A DNA stretch of 64,000 nt from positions 700,001-764,000 of the forward strand of contig JAFBJZ010000108.1 in the NCBI GenBank assembly GCA_016785225.1. The letters are read 5' to 3'. Below the pieces are notes generated by a model. The model ran no database searches. It worked only from the letters and a program-made list of their open reading frames with translations, and was not told the origin of the DNA. This DNA is from Psettodes erumei. Lineage: Eukaryota > Chordata > Actinopteri > Pleuronectiformes > Psettodidae. Positions 36,801-46,559 of this stretch are shown piece after piece (position 1 is the first letter of the stretch; each line of letters starts with the position of its first letter). The position numbers and the translations under genes are program-made.

Positions 36801-39701
36801 TTATTTTTATTAAAAAAGTACACGGGAGATTCCTATCTGAGGAGATATTGCTTGAAATGATTTAACGTAGCACGATACAATCTTTAATCAAAACAGCCAG
36901 AACATTTCTGATCATATCATATTGTCTTTCCTCTGGCATACACTCATAGACTCATATGTCATGATAAATCCCTTGGATGTCCTCAGACCCCATTTTGAAA
37001 CAGCTGCTCTGTCCCACAGACAAAGACAAATCAGGCTTCAATTTTCTTAACCCTGTGTGGAGACATAGTATGTAAGTGTTGTATTTTACTTACATTTTGT
37101 TCACTTTTTCAGAGCCCAGACTGCATCAAGAGTCCAATCTTCACTCCAACCACTGGTCGTCATGAGCATGGCCTGTTCAACCTGTACCATGCTATGGATG
37201 GGGCCTCACATCTGCATATTCTTGTGGTCAAAGAGTATGAAATGGCAGTCTATAAAAAGTACTGGCCCAACCACATCATGCTGGTGCTGCCCACTGTCTT
37301 CAATGGAGCTGGAATAGGTATGTTACTGCTGCCATTGAATGGTGTGGATCTCACTAACACATGATAGAATTACCTTAAAACGCTGCTGATTTCATGGCCC
37401 GCCACTTGGAAAACAGATTACGGTTGTTTTGCAGGTGCTGCTCACTTCCTGATTAAGGAGCTTTCATATCACAACTTGGAACTGGAGCGCAGTCGTCGGT
37501 TGGAGGGAGGGGGCCCGGCAGGTGATGTGTGGCCCTTCATCATCCTGGCTGATGACACCTGTGTTATGTGGAATGCAGTGGACCTCGACGCACGCAAGTA
37601 CATATAGACTCTGTATTTCTATTAATAATGATTATGCATTCTTATGCATTATGCAATGTTTAAGCATTTTGTGAGTTGTTATTAACGTGTGTGCTCGTTG
37701 CTCGTTGTTGTTTTCAGTGGCCCAGTGGAGCATGCTGTGTCACTCAAGCAGATCTTACAGCACATGGAGGCCTGTCCAGACCTGGCCCACTATGGCCTGT
37801 GCGGGATCAGGAAGTGGAGCAGCCGTGGACTCACAGGTCAGGGGCCACAGTGTCTGTATCATACCATAAAAATGAACAGAAACTGAATTCTAAATGTAAC
37901 CACATGAGCTTCACTATGATAGTACTTCTTGGAGTGGACTGTACATGGTACATCAAAATTTAAGTGTTTAGCTACTTTATGAATTACAATGACAAACATG
38001 CAAAATATTTTTGGAATAAAATGGTACAGTGCAGTGGTACAAGCTTTTCTGGCTTATGAGTAAAATGACTGACTGGTGCGGTGATGATTTGTGTGTGTTT
38101 CACCAGGTAACAGACAGAGGGAGCCCTTCTCCAGAGGTCACCTTCATGACTTCCTCCTCCTCAATGTGGACCGGAGTCAGAACATACAGTACGACCAGAA
38201 CCGCTTCACCTGTCACGACGTGGACTTCACCCTGAGGCTACACAGCGCCGGACTGCTCGTCTGCAGGTTTAACAGCTTCAGCGTCATGAAGAAGCAGATC
38301 GCCATAGGAGGATACAGGACGTTCATCATCAAGACAAAGGTAGCTGTTGAAGGAAACATTACCATACAGTCCTAAATGTTTAATACAAACTCATTATATC
38401 ATGGTTTATCCATCAATAACCATGTTACCCATGTTATTAAACAGAAATTTGTTATTTCTTCAGATGACAGATGTTCCTACCTCAGTGGGGCCCTCGCAGT
38501 ACGTCTGTGCCCCAGACAGCAAGCACCTTTTCTTGGCTACACCAGCTCAGCTCCTCCTGGAGAAATACCTCCAACACACCAGCCAGAAGCTGTTTCCTCT
38601 CAGCACCAAGAACTACACACACCCTGTGCTGTCTGTGGACTGTTACCTCAACCTGGGGCCTGAGGTACAAAGCACACACACACACACACACACACATTCA
38701 TGCATGCAGCATGGTAAACAGACAAACACCTTGATATTAACAAAAAGAGAATGACACTCACAGCCTCTTTGTTTGTGGCAGGTGACGGTGTGCTTTGTGA
38801 GTTCCCGACCTCACTCTATCAACATCAGTACTACGGGGCTGCTGTTCAGCGGCCTTTTCCTCTGTTTTGCCGATTCCTTTGTGACTGCTGGGTTCCTCAA
38901 GAAGTTCACCTTCCTCAAAGGTATAAGGGCAGATTACAAGATTAGGCGATTACATGTACTGTCCTGAGTAGGCTGTACATGAGATCTTACACATCATTCA
39001 CAATGCTTAAAAGTGCCACATGTAGCGCTTAAGCAAAAAAAAAAAAAAAAACTCAGGACAATGGTGTCCTGTGGATGAGAGGTCAAGATGCATCGCATAA
39101 CTGCCACTTTGATGAATTCTGGCCACAGACTTTTGTTGCACATCACACCCCTGTCTCTCCACAAATATCCTGTCTGTATCTCTACTGTCTAGTAAAGAAA
39201 GTCAAAAAATGCAGGAGAAAAATAAAGCAGTTCCAAACTCATTTTGACTCAGCGGCATAATTATTAATAGACATCGCCAAGACTAAGTCAGTCAGTTGCT
39301 TTACAGCACAAAGGAAAACTCTATTATGGCACAAAACAAAGAACAGGAGACTCTTTAATAGGCTCTTCTTGAGGTAGTGGAGAGGAAAGTTAACTGAAGA
39401 ATCCAGATTCATGATCCTTAGGACAAGAATTAAAAATTTGTTTTTGGTAACGACTGCCTCCTAAAGTCGATGTGATTTCCATCTCATAGTTGAAGTCTCT
39501 GTCCCTGTCCCTCTCCCTCCTGCCTGCCTCCCTGTAGGTGCGACTCTGTGTGTCATCGGTGCAGATCGTAGCTCGTTGAGGCAGACGGTGGGCAGGCTGG
39601 AGCTCGAGGAGGAGTGGAGGTTCAGGCTCAGCGACGAATTCCAGACTGCCAACGCCAAAGAGGACCGGCCGCTCTTTTTCTTGACTGGAAAACATATATG
39701 A
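23759..39701 (+). CDS. greb1: greb1, GREB1 protein (33 coding exons, 1985 aa)
   Basis: GREB1 is a large nuclear estrogen-receptor cofactor; its C-terminal part belongs to the TET/JBP-associated glycosyltransferase-like family and O-GlcNAc transfer to the receptor has been reported. Exons: 23759-23912, 24256-24366, 24776-24952, 25155-25337, 26707-26808, 27091-27228, 28487-28648, 28889-28954, 29866-30051, 30387-30523, 30777-31053, 31158-31286, 31400-31594, 31884-32081, 32219-32402, 32556-32739, 32833-32969, 33089-33440, 33539-33654, 33819-34024, 34144-34768, 34891-35047, 35122-35224, 35481-35636, 35795-35931, 36024-36185, 37113-37317, 37435-37597, 37718-37836, 38107-38339, 38464-38664, 38782-38920, 39538-39701. 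Every junction is GT/AG and all phases agree (5958 nt). Seen: start MGNSYAGQLRTTRFEEVL and end RPLFFLTGKHI, both typical of the family. It reads closer to GREB1 than to the paralogue GREB1L (for example LRSNTVVPRPVFSQLYLE and the FFLTGKHI end). Human GREB1 is about 1949 aa, so this copy looks complete. Confidence 0.95.
24184..24232 (+). repeat. possible truncated tRNA-derived SINE head
   Basis: GCCGATAGCTGAGTGGTAAG looks like the 5' part of a tRNA with box A. No box B follows, so at most it is a fragment. It lies just upstream of greb1 exon 2. Confidence 0.3.
24256..24366 (+). CDS. greb1: greb1 exon 2, acidic linker
   Basis: This exon encodes an acidic D/E-rich stretch (HDDEDDEDG) followed by PPPEGSCTTDG, matching the acidic linker and PEGSCTTDG segment of GREB1L and PEGCCTTDG of GREB1. 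The acceptor is a tandem CAGCAG (24253-24258); the proximal AG is taken here, and the distal one would remove a single alanine (start 24259). Phase 1 on both sides. Confidence 0.9.
24776..24952 (+). CDS. greb1: greb1 exon 3
   Basis: This exon encodes FCQGGRDLRL, VPPGFMLVGIKSPSLPD and LLVCAVDRRFLPDE, conserved N-terminal GREB1 blocks (human reads FCQAGKDLRL and LLVCAVDKRFLPDD). Phase 1 on both sides, with acceptor TTCTCAG and donor GTGAGG. Confidence 0.93.
25155..25337 (+). CDS. greb1: greb1 exon 4, possible zinc-binding module
   Basis: It encodes GFSGNCLGCGEKGFRYF, then TEFSNHINLKLNTQPKKQK, almost identical to human GREB1. C153, C156, H170 and H184 are spaced like a C2H2-type zinc site. The residues are seen; zinc binding is inferred. 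A basic KKQK patch follows. Phase 1 on both sides. Confidence 0.92.
25700..25712 (+). promoter_or_regulatory. greb1: DR1 nuclear-receptor motif, greb1 intron 4
   Basis: AGGTCA A AGGTCG, one mismatch from a perfect DR1 (RXR heterodimer, HNF4, COUP-TF type). Binding is inferred. Confidence 0.4.
26090..26102 (+). promoter_or_regulatory. greb1: DR1 nuclear-receptor motif, greb1 intron 4
   Basis: AGGTCA A AGGGCA, a strong DR1, 390 bp after the one at 25700. A DR2-like pair (TGGTCA AA AGGTGC) lies at 26066-26079. Confidence 0.4.
26707..27228 (+). CDS. greb1: greb1 exons 5-6, variable Ser/Pro linker
   Basis: Exons 26707-26808 and 27091-27228 (both phase 1-1) encode a low-complexity Ser/Pro/Thr/His linker. 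It includes SHTPGNYTG, similar to AHTGNYS in GREB1L. This part of the family diverges quickly, so the exons rest on splice sites and unbroken phase rather than on strong similarity. Confidence 0.78.
28487..28648 (+). CDS. greb1: greb1 exon 7, basic KKRHKGW motif
   Basis: It encodes GPPKKRHKGWSPES at about residues 295-308, a hallmark shared by GREB1 and GREB1L and a plausible monopartite nuclear localisation signal. A Ser/Thr-rich tail follows. Phase 1 on both sides. Confidence 0.92.
28889..28954 (+). CDS. greb1: greb1 exon 8
   Basis: This 66-nt exon encodes LSVTVPDQLLHTCRLQPVVF, aligning with the human segment VSVPDNLLKICKAKPVIF. The acceptor CTCCCCCAG at 28888 keeps the frame. A second acceptor-like site at 28832 (TATATCCAG) would run into a stop in the required phase, so it was not used. 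Confidence 0.85.
29866..30523 (+). CDS. greb1: greb1 exons 9-10
   Basis: Exons 29866-30051 and 30387-30523 encode LIGNVSEVLVSSLLQSCY, IQPLSTEMQILLTVYYLVQL and PDQVPLIEDLEQIFMRSW, conserved in GREB1 (human MQLLLTVYYLVQL and ADQVPLMEDLEQIFLRSW). Exon 10 ends in phase 0, ending the run of phase-1 introns. Confidence 0.93.
30777..31286 (+). CDS. greb1: greb1 exons 11-12
   Basis: Exons 30777-31053 and 31158-31286 encode SQLPWLAQLAASSCGEGVIV, ENTNYVVIIVTGSGQETQSC and CRALAESMYSPNEGLKEIN. These parallel the human SAQLPWLASLAASSC and TNYVVIICACR blocks. The alternating hydrophobic segments suggest an alpha/beta fold (inferred). Confidence 0.92.
31400..31594 (+). CDS. greb1: greb1 exon 13, Ser-Pro-Lys-Asp tandem motifs
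   Basis: It begins DGDMDSLLDSAIL, like human EGDIDILLDKF. It then carries short repeated motifs HSPKDS, GSKDSP, GPKETA and SSPKDT, giving a charged, probably disordered linker. Phase 1 on both sides. Confidence 0.85.
31884..32969 (+). CDS. greb1: greb1 exons 14-17
   Basis: Exons 31884-32081, 32219-32402, 32556-32739 and 32833-32969 encode well-conserved core blocks: HVCAIADSSTQNLDLGSFD, PPSEVTFQQTVLHLWSSGVL, LYILVHDHAHWDIS, SSDSGLGLVDQLL and ISPYNEIHWPSAFSN. They match human GREB1 nearly residue for residue. Phases at the ends are 1, 2, 0 and 2; the exon 15 donor is GTATGT at 32403. Confidence 0.94.
33089..34024 (+). CDS. greb1: greb1 exons 18-20
   Basis: Exons 33089-33440, 33539-33654 and 33819-34024 encode FPKLHSAVIRTTVLIQHY, GHMVLLRIPSLALAAWAHRR, ESFEIILGNPSQALNIGQTF, TYLELEALPCILILSGAEP and LKYCDLRVISCSYLQRTTLE. 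Exon 20 ends in an acidic tail (SDAEKLSSTDNEEEEGQEN), the same motif as human SDAEKLSSTDNEDEE, which separates GREB1 from GREB1L. Confidence 0.94.
34144..34768 (+). CDS. greb1: greb1 exon 21, large Gln/Ser/Pro-rich exon
   Basis: At 625 nt this is the largest exon (residues about 1132-1340). Its first two thirds are dominated by Gln, Ser, Pro and Asn (for example QSQAQVQSQASSQSF and QPQPQNQSQNQPLSQ), predicted to be disordered. Its last third returns to conserved sequence: SVLLPRALYDIITASDSSGLP and SVAWASSF, matching human YDMVVSTDSSGLP and SVMWASSF. Human GREB1 has a Ser/Pro-rich linker here, not a Gln-rich one (from memory). Confidence 0.93.
34891..35224 (+). CDS. greb1: greb1 exons 22-23, Walker A-like GPPQVGKT
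   Basis: Exons 34891-35047 and 35122-35224 are separated by a 74-nt intron. They encode EQSLYYRQWTVPRSYHMD, FHPRRLLLSGPPQ and then VGKTGAYLHFLGILSRMLIR, VDIYDEEDIN. G1389 to T1396 fits the Walker A pattern GxxxxGK[ST], and the intron falls inside it. The motif is conserved in human GREB1 and GREB1L; nucleotide binding is not established here. Confidence 0.94.
35481..35931 (+). CDS. greb1: greb1 exons 24-25, HCEQC motif
   Basis: Exons 35481-35636 and 35795-35931 encode MPFNYTIHDPKYDDIST and KYAAYNTYHHCEQCHQYLGF. The CxxC pair (C1510, C1513) is conserved in human GREB1 and GREB1L and could be half of a metal site (inferred). Confidence 0.93.
36024..36185 (+). CDS. greb1: greb1 exon 26
   Basis: It encodes STLHAFTFTHLLLGEEIQLY, FIIPKSKEHYFSFSQPGGQL and ESMRLPLTSDW. 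This begins the strongly conserved C-terminal region assigned to the glycosyltransferase-like domain. Phase 0 on both sides. Confidence 0.93.
36186..37112 (+). other. greb1: greb1 intron 26, no feature seen
   Basis: A 927-nt intron, AT-rich, with no open frame or recognisable element. Confidence 0.7.
37113..37836 (+). CDS. greb1: greb1 exons 27-29, glycosyltransferase-like core
   Basis: Exons 37113-37317, 37435-37597 and 37718-37836 encode FTPTTGRHEHGLFNLYHAMD, LVVKEYEMAVYKKYWPNHIM, AAHFLIKELSYHNLELE, WPFIILADDTCVMWN and SLKQILQHMEACPDLAHYGL. The D-D-T-C-V-M-W-N segment is a conserved block in which acidic residues (DD) follow a hydrophobic strand, as in many glycosyltransferases. The family is known; the role of the acidic pair is inferred. 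Confidence 0.94.
38107..38920 (+). CDS. greb1: greb1 exons 30-32
   Basis: Exons 38107-38339, 38464-38664 and 38782-38920 encode PFSRGHLHDFLLLNVDRSQN, NRFTCHDVDFTLRLHSAGLL, YVCAPDSKHLFLATPAQLLL, HPVLSVDCYLNLGPE, VTVCFVSSRPHSINIS and SFVTAGFLKKFTFLKG. All are conserved C-terminal GREB1 blocks. Confidence 0.95.
39538..39701 (+). CDS. greb1: greb1 exon 33 (stop codon)
   Basis: It encodes ATLCVIGADRSSLRQTVGRL, EEWRFRLSDEFQTANAKED and RPLFFLTGKHI, followed by TGA at 39699-39701. The ending is the near-invariant GREB1 C-terminus (human RPLFFLTGRHI). Confidence 0.96.
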
Positions 39702-40580
39702 CTGGAACATGTGTTACAGTCAGGTTTGAAACCACTTTAATTGCCAAAGAGAAGGGATGTACTGCAGCCTTCGTCTACTAACATGTAAAAACATTGTGGA
39801 GGGAGTATGAAACCTTGACCATGAAGAATCACTGCACACACACATGCTTACACACAAAAGTAGGATTTGCAGATGAGGTCCAGTTCTAGATCAACATCAA
39901 GACAGATACATTCACCTTGTAAGAGTCATCAATCTATGAAAATGTGTAAATAAGAAATGCCCATTGTCTAAATATGTAGTTGTGTGGGGATTTTTTTTAG
40001 TTGTTGTTGTAATACCCCAATGTTCTGCAAACGTCCTTGTGCACACACCACAAGAAGCCTTTCATTGTTAGACACACTCGCTTGTGTGCAATGGTAGCCA
40101 ATTTTTGGCAACAGACATTTTTGCCAGGGCAATTTTTATGAGTTTTGTTTTTCTTGTATGTTTTACATAAGAAATACTTTGAACATATTTTGTCTGATTT
40201 GTATTATCTAAGAAAAAGTACTTATACTGAGCGTGTACAAGAAAAATAACTGAGGAGGTGATTCTCTGTTTTGATGTAGAACATTTTTTATGTTATATGC
40301 TCCCTTCGACTGTATGATGATTTTATTTGTACATGTACACATATCCACTGTGTACTGGCAGCATTTCACAATGTACAGTTTTTTTACACCTTTAATTGTA
40401 TAAATGTACAGACGTTTTAAATTTCTTCTGTTTATATGTCTCTTTCAAACAAAGAACTGAACAGAAATTAAACCTAAACGTGAATGGTGAAAATATCCCA
40501 GACTTGTAGGTTAGCAGCCTAAAGGCTACAGTGTGTCACTTAAAGAACAGGGCAGAAATAAAGGTGATGTGTGCACCTAT
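39702..40580 (+). other. greb1: greb1 3' UTR (inferred end)
   Basis: AT-rich sequence downstream of the stop with no further coding. Candidate poly(A) signals are ATTAAA at 40467-40472 and AATAAA at 40557-40562. The cleavage site is inferred. Confidence 0.6.
40557..40562 (+). terminator. greb1: greb1 candidate poly(A) signal AATAAA
   Basis: The first canonical AATAAA hexamer after the greb1 stop, about 860 nt downstream; an ATTAAA variant lies at 40467. Confidence 0.5.
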
Positions 40581-40589
40581 TTTTAAAAA

Positions 40590-41235
40590 AAATCATGTGT
40601 GGCTGCTTTGATGAGTTATATCAGTATCATTGCCCTTCTAATTTGGAATTATAGTATGTGTGTTTATGTCTTTAAGACATAAACGTTACATAAAACAGAA
40701 TGGCAGCCTGACTGAAACAGTCTTCAGGGCACAAAAGGATATTGTTCACTGTCTGGCAGAGCTGAGGCTGCAGTGCCTGAATGTTCAGGAGACATTTGAG
40801 ACTGTAAAGTGGATACTGAGCCTTCAAAGTCTCAATGGCTGTGAATTGACACCAGGCCCTGCTGCGGCCCTCAGATGCTCTGTCCTCATATGGTAGCTTT
40901 GATTTGTGTGTGTGTGTTAATGCCATCCAGGTATTACTCATGTACTTACTCTGTTCATGCATGTATCGGGGACAAAAACAAGGACAAAAAGCAAATCCCT
41001 ATCGTGTAACTCATTCATTTTAAAGAGAACACATTTTCAGGTTCTCAGTACCACAGGATTGGACATACATAGTCATATGACATGCCCTCAGATGCTCCCT
41101 CTGCCCTTGTGTGGTGTTGAGTATTTAGACAGAAAACACCACCAGGAAAACACCGCTGATGTGTTATTTATAATGCTGCTGTCATACATGATCACTTGGC
41201 ACAAATCCACAATGTATGTACAGTATATGATTACT

Positions 41236-41270
<35 letters not shown>

Positions 41271-44200
41271 AGTGTGTGGGCCTGGAGTCGGATGGGCACC
41301 TGAAGCAGAAGTAGAGTCCAGCAGCTCTGGATCCTCTCACATTTCCTCCAAGTACCCCGTTCCCAGAACTCACTAGTTGATAAATTTAGTCCAAAACACT
41401 CGCTGCATGGCAAACAAGCACCAGTCGCTCACTCAAACAGACTTACCAGAATCAGAACCATCCAGTCGAGTTGCTGCAACATCTTGAAGAGATTTAATCT
41501 GAATTAGTAGAGCAGGACCTCCAGAAACAGCACTCCGCATCCATCCAGAAGTATTTTCGGCCCGTGTTAGGCAAAGACAATAAAGATTTTCTCGAAAGCT
41601 GACCTGGAAAGAGTCAACCAATACACAAAAAATTTTTACACTTCAAACATCTGAGAGGACTGACCTGCTCCTTTTTCCAGCTTTCTGCTTGGACCCCTCA
41701 CAAGGATTCAGATATCCTGACATCTCCTGAGGCTGTTGTCGACATATTTCACTGTAGCGTTTGTGCAGCAGTTCAGGACTTTGAATTGTGAGACATGGAG
41801 CCATGACCCACATGGAAGAGCAAGAGCAAGCAGTCTTCATCAGCCACAGTGAGGATGACAGCGGCAGTGAAACCTGGTCCTGGGTAAATAATAATAATAA
41901 TAATATACAGTATGTCATTGTGCAGAACTTTGCCTTTTTCTGTGAATTTGTATTAAAGTGAGTAGAAGATATTTCAATGGATCAATGGATAGAATAAAAT
42001 GTTAAATGTTTAATGGCAGGCGATGCTTTCAAGTTCTTACCAATCCATGTTTTGCTATAGACATTATTATTCCTAGTTCTTTCTACTAAATGTAGAATAA
42101 AATATACTTCAGTTTCAAGGAAATAATTGAATGAAATGAAACAAAACTTCCGCTGAGAATTTTCTCTGACATGAAGCTTCATTATGTAGCTGTGTGACGA
42201 TGAAGATAGGGGACCACCTGATAGGTCAGAACGTCTATAGTTGCCTTCCAAGAAAACTGGACAGTGTACTTAAAAACACAGCGATCAGATAACATGCTTG
42301 TTGTGTGCTCGCGTGTTTGCACTTGTGAGATCAAGTGTGTGCCTTTGTTCGTGTCTTTCTTTTGTACAGCAATATAATTTACAGCCAGTTCTGCAGTGCT
42401 TTCGTCTATGCGTGCGGTATGTGCCAGATCAGCGGCTCATATCTCCATGCATGACCTCAAGCCCATTCAGGTACTTATAGAGGCACATTACAACACAGTT
42501 AGTGAAGCTATTACATAATCGTCCCAACGTGCATGGGGGCCTGTGAGTGGCTCTGTGGGCTCAGACAGTATCTCCACATTTCCTGCTCTTCCCTTAGAAT
42601 ATAGTGGCCTGACATTAATATTTAACAGAAGTTAACTGTTTTCTGTCAAGATGTGTAACTGTATTTGTTCCAGTAGTACAGATAGTTTTAGATGATTTTT
42701 GTATGTCAAATTTTTCTAAATGTAATCCATTAAGAGACAAAATGAAAAATGAAAAATATCCTCAAGTTTAGTGAATAAATCACACCAAATGAAAAATTCT
42801 AATATAATTGTTAGGATCAAAAACAGAAGTCATTGTCAGTCTAAGAAGACATTATGTCTTTCATGCTCTGATTAAAATGATGCATGAACACAGTTCAATT
42901 TGGAAAACCATATTGTTCACAGCCTCTGGTTGAATGCAAGGGAAATTTACAATAAAACTTCATGACAGCCTCATTGTATAGCCAAAAAAGATGCATCATT
43001 TCTTTTAACCTTGGAATCAAATAACTATTCCACATTATGTAAGAAGATTTTTGAGATCACATTAACAGCATGCATTTTTCACTAAGCAGGATGTGAACAC
43101 AAGGCAAACAAAAAAGAAGATACGTAAGGATCAATCTGTAGTACTAAATCAAAGACGACCCTTTTTGCTCTACTAGTATTTAATCCTGAGGCAAATATTT
43201 GTACCAGCATATGTCAGACATTGTTGTTTAGGTCACAGGAGGATTGGTGGCATTGGTAAGGGAGAGCTTTAACCAACCACGTCTGGACCTGGAAACCAAA
43301 CTCCTCAGATTTTTCTAAAGCCACAGAACTTGTCTGCTAGGACTCCAAGTAGAGGGCGGGTTCAATAGTTCATTTGTTATGTGTGGCTCAGACAGTCTTC
43401 TGATTGGCTCACACAGCCCAACCCCCAAAAACACCCCTCTCTCCACAGTGATGAAATGAAAGCATTCTTGATTCTCTTGAGAGAGGGAGAGTTCCTGTGA
43501 TAGATCCGGCTACCCCACTCTCAGCAAACCACCTTCCTCCTTCCCCACCCTCTCTCTCTCTCACGTGTCAGCCGTGAGGTAACACTGCAGGGCTATAGCT
43601 GCAGAGAAAATATCAGCCAGCACACACACACACACACAGTAAACAGAGAGGCATGCTACAATGTACTACATGCTTACACAGTTCATGCATGCAGAGAGCA
43701 AATATTCACACAACCACATGAACTGACAAAGCACATTGCCACACGTGTTCTGTAATGATGGAAACTGTCATTGTTCACATGTAAATATGCCTCTGTTTAA
43801 TCCACAGACATGGAGCCAATTTGACACGTTAAATATTACTTAAGCTCCAACCCAGGAAGGTGATTAGTGCAGTACACTGAATATATGTCTTTTAATAAAT
43901 CATTTTATATTATCCAGAAATATGAAGCATGTTTTAAAAATGGTACATCAAATTTAAGGAAGGATAAAATGAACACAAACTAAAGTAAGTACAACATGCA
44001 CACTGAAGTAAACAAACGAGTTATACATCCACAGAAAAATTAACATTGTTCACATTCTCTCTCTCTCAAGCCTACTCTCCGATCTCCATATTTTCTCTCC
44101 ATCTCTCTCTCTTTCTCTCTTGCACCTCCCCTCTCCCTCTCCCCCTCTAGTTGGCCACTTGTTGCTCCCTGATGAATGAGTCAGTTCTTAGAAATCCCCA

Positions 44201-44737
44201 CACGTGTTTCCTTGTTCTAACTCTGGCTGCCTACTGTTGACACACACAAAATATATTCTCTCTCGGCCCTGATTCTTTGCTCTACTCTTTCAGTGCTCAC
44301 ATGTTGAGAAAGTTATTGTGCACTGTGTGTGTCTGTGTGCATGTGTGTTGATGTTTTAATACCATTCTCCTGGATAACAAACAGGAGCAGTTGGATGTGA
44401 GTGTAACTGGGGGGCTGGTTCTTAGAATCACTGAACAACAACAAACCCAAGTCAGGGAATAGCCCCTTACATAACCTTACTATAATGTGATTTCAGTCAG
44501 TCAAGTCAGGAACATGTTATAACTATTAGGGATATGTCTGTTGGAAATAGTAGCTTTAACTTTTAATTATTTTTAATTGTAACGTAAATGTTTGGACTGC
44601 TAAGAATATCTAAAATAGAACACAATATTTCAATGTTTTAAAAAAGATGACAGACTGTCTTGTCTTGCAGCATCATAACTATTACATCTATGCTTGTATT
44701 TTCATGTTTATTTAAGCAGATGTATGTATGTCTGGGC

Positions 44738-44787
<50 letters not shown>

Positions 44788-46430
44788 GATACCATTAGTT
44801 GATATCTACGTGTTCGGGTTCAATCTGCGGTTAAAATCTGATTCTGCTGCATGTTGTTTAGTTGACTTTGTGCCCGTATCTGTCAGGTCACCAGTCTCCT
44901 ATTTCCCCAAAGAGCATGTACATGCATACCAGGAGTAGTCTACACATTGTACAGCAAGGCAGTGAAGGAGACACTTGTTGCTTGCCTGTTGTCAGGCTTC
45001 TAACCTGTCAGTAAAGTAAGGAATTACACTACTGGTTGAGTGAACTGGGAAAAAACACATACATGTCTTAGGTTATATACGTGCATTACAATTTTTATTT
45101 CTTTCAGTACTATGAGTAGTTAAGATATGTCAAATCGCGTGCAATTTTGAGCTTTCTTGCAGAGATTTAAATGGGAAGATTGATCCCATTTAAACCATTT
45201 GGGTTAGCTCGTTGCCTGATGACCCTTTTCTTTTCTGCACAAATGATCTGACAAAACAGATTACATATCTGTATCTTCAGACAGAGCTGTCTCCTCTTGA
45301 TTAACTGGCTGTATAAATTCTTACATGATGAACTGTTCCCTTACACATGGCAAGAGCCATTCAGTATGACTGTGAGCATAATAAATGATGATGAAATTAT
45401 TTTACATTGATAGAATAGACAAATAGGATTGGGATTTGAAGATGGTAAGCCTTACACATGAAAACTTTGAAGCTCAATGTTGTTTCAATCCATGTCAGCC
45501 TTTACAGTCTTGCTATAGCAAAGCTCACCATTTGAAAATCAACTGAAAGTCCAACACATTGGGGTTTAATGTGTCAGGGCATGTGGGTATATTTACATTT
45601 TGACAACTGAGACACAGTCAGTACATTGCACAAATACAGATGCCTTTGAGTCTTCTGAATGTCACTACTATTCTTATCTCTGCCCCACATACTAGACTTG
45701 TATTTCCTAAGAATACAAACCAGATCTTGTTTACGGCTGCTACTCTCTCAGTCAGACACAGGCAGAAATTATTGTGTGTATGGTTTTTAGATTAGCCCAT
45801 CTAGATGTTATATTTGTCTTATGTAGACTGCAATTATATAGAATTCAGCGTTTGTAGTCTGGTGTCATCACATGTTGTAAAATTAGATCCAACAGAGAAC
45901 GGAATTTCAATCTAGTTAAAGTAAGCGAAGTTGGAGGATTTAACAAATAAAACAAGGCAGTGGTAAATTTATGATGCCCCTTAAAATGTTATTAATTCAA
46001 TCAAGTGACCTGTTATACTCTCCCTGCCTATGATTTATTATATGACATGTGACCCTGTTTTAACTTTGCAGTTGTACCAAACTGTTAATAGTTTGTCCAA
46101 ACATACATTTTGGTCCAGATGCTCTGCAACCCTTTTCCAGAAAGTTAGAGGTCAACTGGTCAATGAGAAGGTTTTATCTGTTAATTTAAATTAATGCTCT
46201 AAAGACAAAGCAGGTGTTATGGTGGAAGAAGATAAACACTTGTCCCAACATGGCAACCCAAGCAGGTCTGTTTTGATTTAAAAGTATTTGTAAATTATAA
46301 AGAATCCTAAATAAAAGTAGCGACTCAATAAGTCAGTGCCTTCAGTTACATTAATAGAAAAGAAATCCGAATTAAACCGAGGCATAGACATGGTACAGGC
46401 GATTTTTAGAGGGAAATTTTCTGTCAACAT
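40590..46430. other. greb1-lpin1 intergenic region
   Basis: About 5.8 kb without a recognisable gene. Contents: (GT)n at about 41236-41268, (AAT)n near 41885-41903, CT-rich tracts near 43550 and 44056-44148, (CA)n at 43621-43637 and a GATA tetranucleotide array at 44741-44787. ORFs are short and match nothing I know. No seven-helix receptor exon for NTSR2, the human gene in this position, is visible on either strand. Unique AT-rich sequence near 42600-43300 and 44800-46400 could hold regulatory elements; none is defined. Confidence 0.6.
44741..44787 (+). repeat. (GATA)n microsatellite
   Basis: Eleven to twelve uninterrupted GATA/TAGA units, visible directly. Confidence 0.97.
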
Positions 46431-46434
46431 TGTG

Positions 46435-46442
46435 TGACGTCA
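46435..46442 (+). promoter_or_regulatory. lpin1: palindromic CRE (TGACGTCA) in lpin1 promoter
   Basis: An exact 8-bp CREB/ATF full site lies about 95 bp before a TATA-like TTTAAATA (46530-46537) and about 120 bp before the likely start site. Mammalian Lpin1 is a known CREB/CRTC2 target in fasted liver. Binding here is inferred. Confidence 0.6.
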
Positions 46443-46529
46443 ACGCCGGTTCAGCCAACCGGGTCGCGCTGTGTGTGCAGTCCCGTGGTGGTGGCGGTGC
46501 GGGCGGTGGGAGGAACGTTTCAACTGCGG

Positions 46530-46537
46530 TTTAAATA
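46530..46537 (+). promoter_or_regulatory. lpin1: TATA-like element of lpin1
   Basis: TTTAAATA inside a CpG-rich block (46435-46560) with GC-rich GGCGGTG repeats upstream. It sits about 190 bp before a strong donor at 46720, as expected for a promoter and short first exon. Confidence 0.45.
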
Positions 46538-46559
46538 GCGAGGCAAGCCCTTCGATCGG

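Noticed and set aside
23759..39701. Assignment as greb1l (paralogue)
   Set aside because: Diagnostic stretches (LRSNTVVPRPVFSQLYLE, SDAEKLSSTDNEEE, RPLFFLTGKHI) and the lpin1 neighbour fit greb1.
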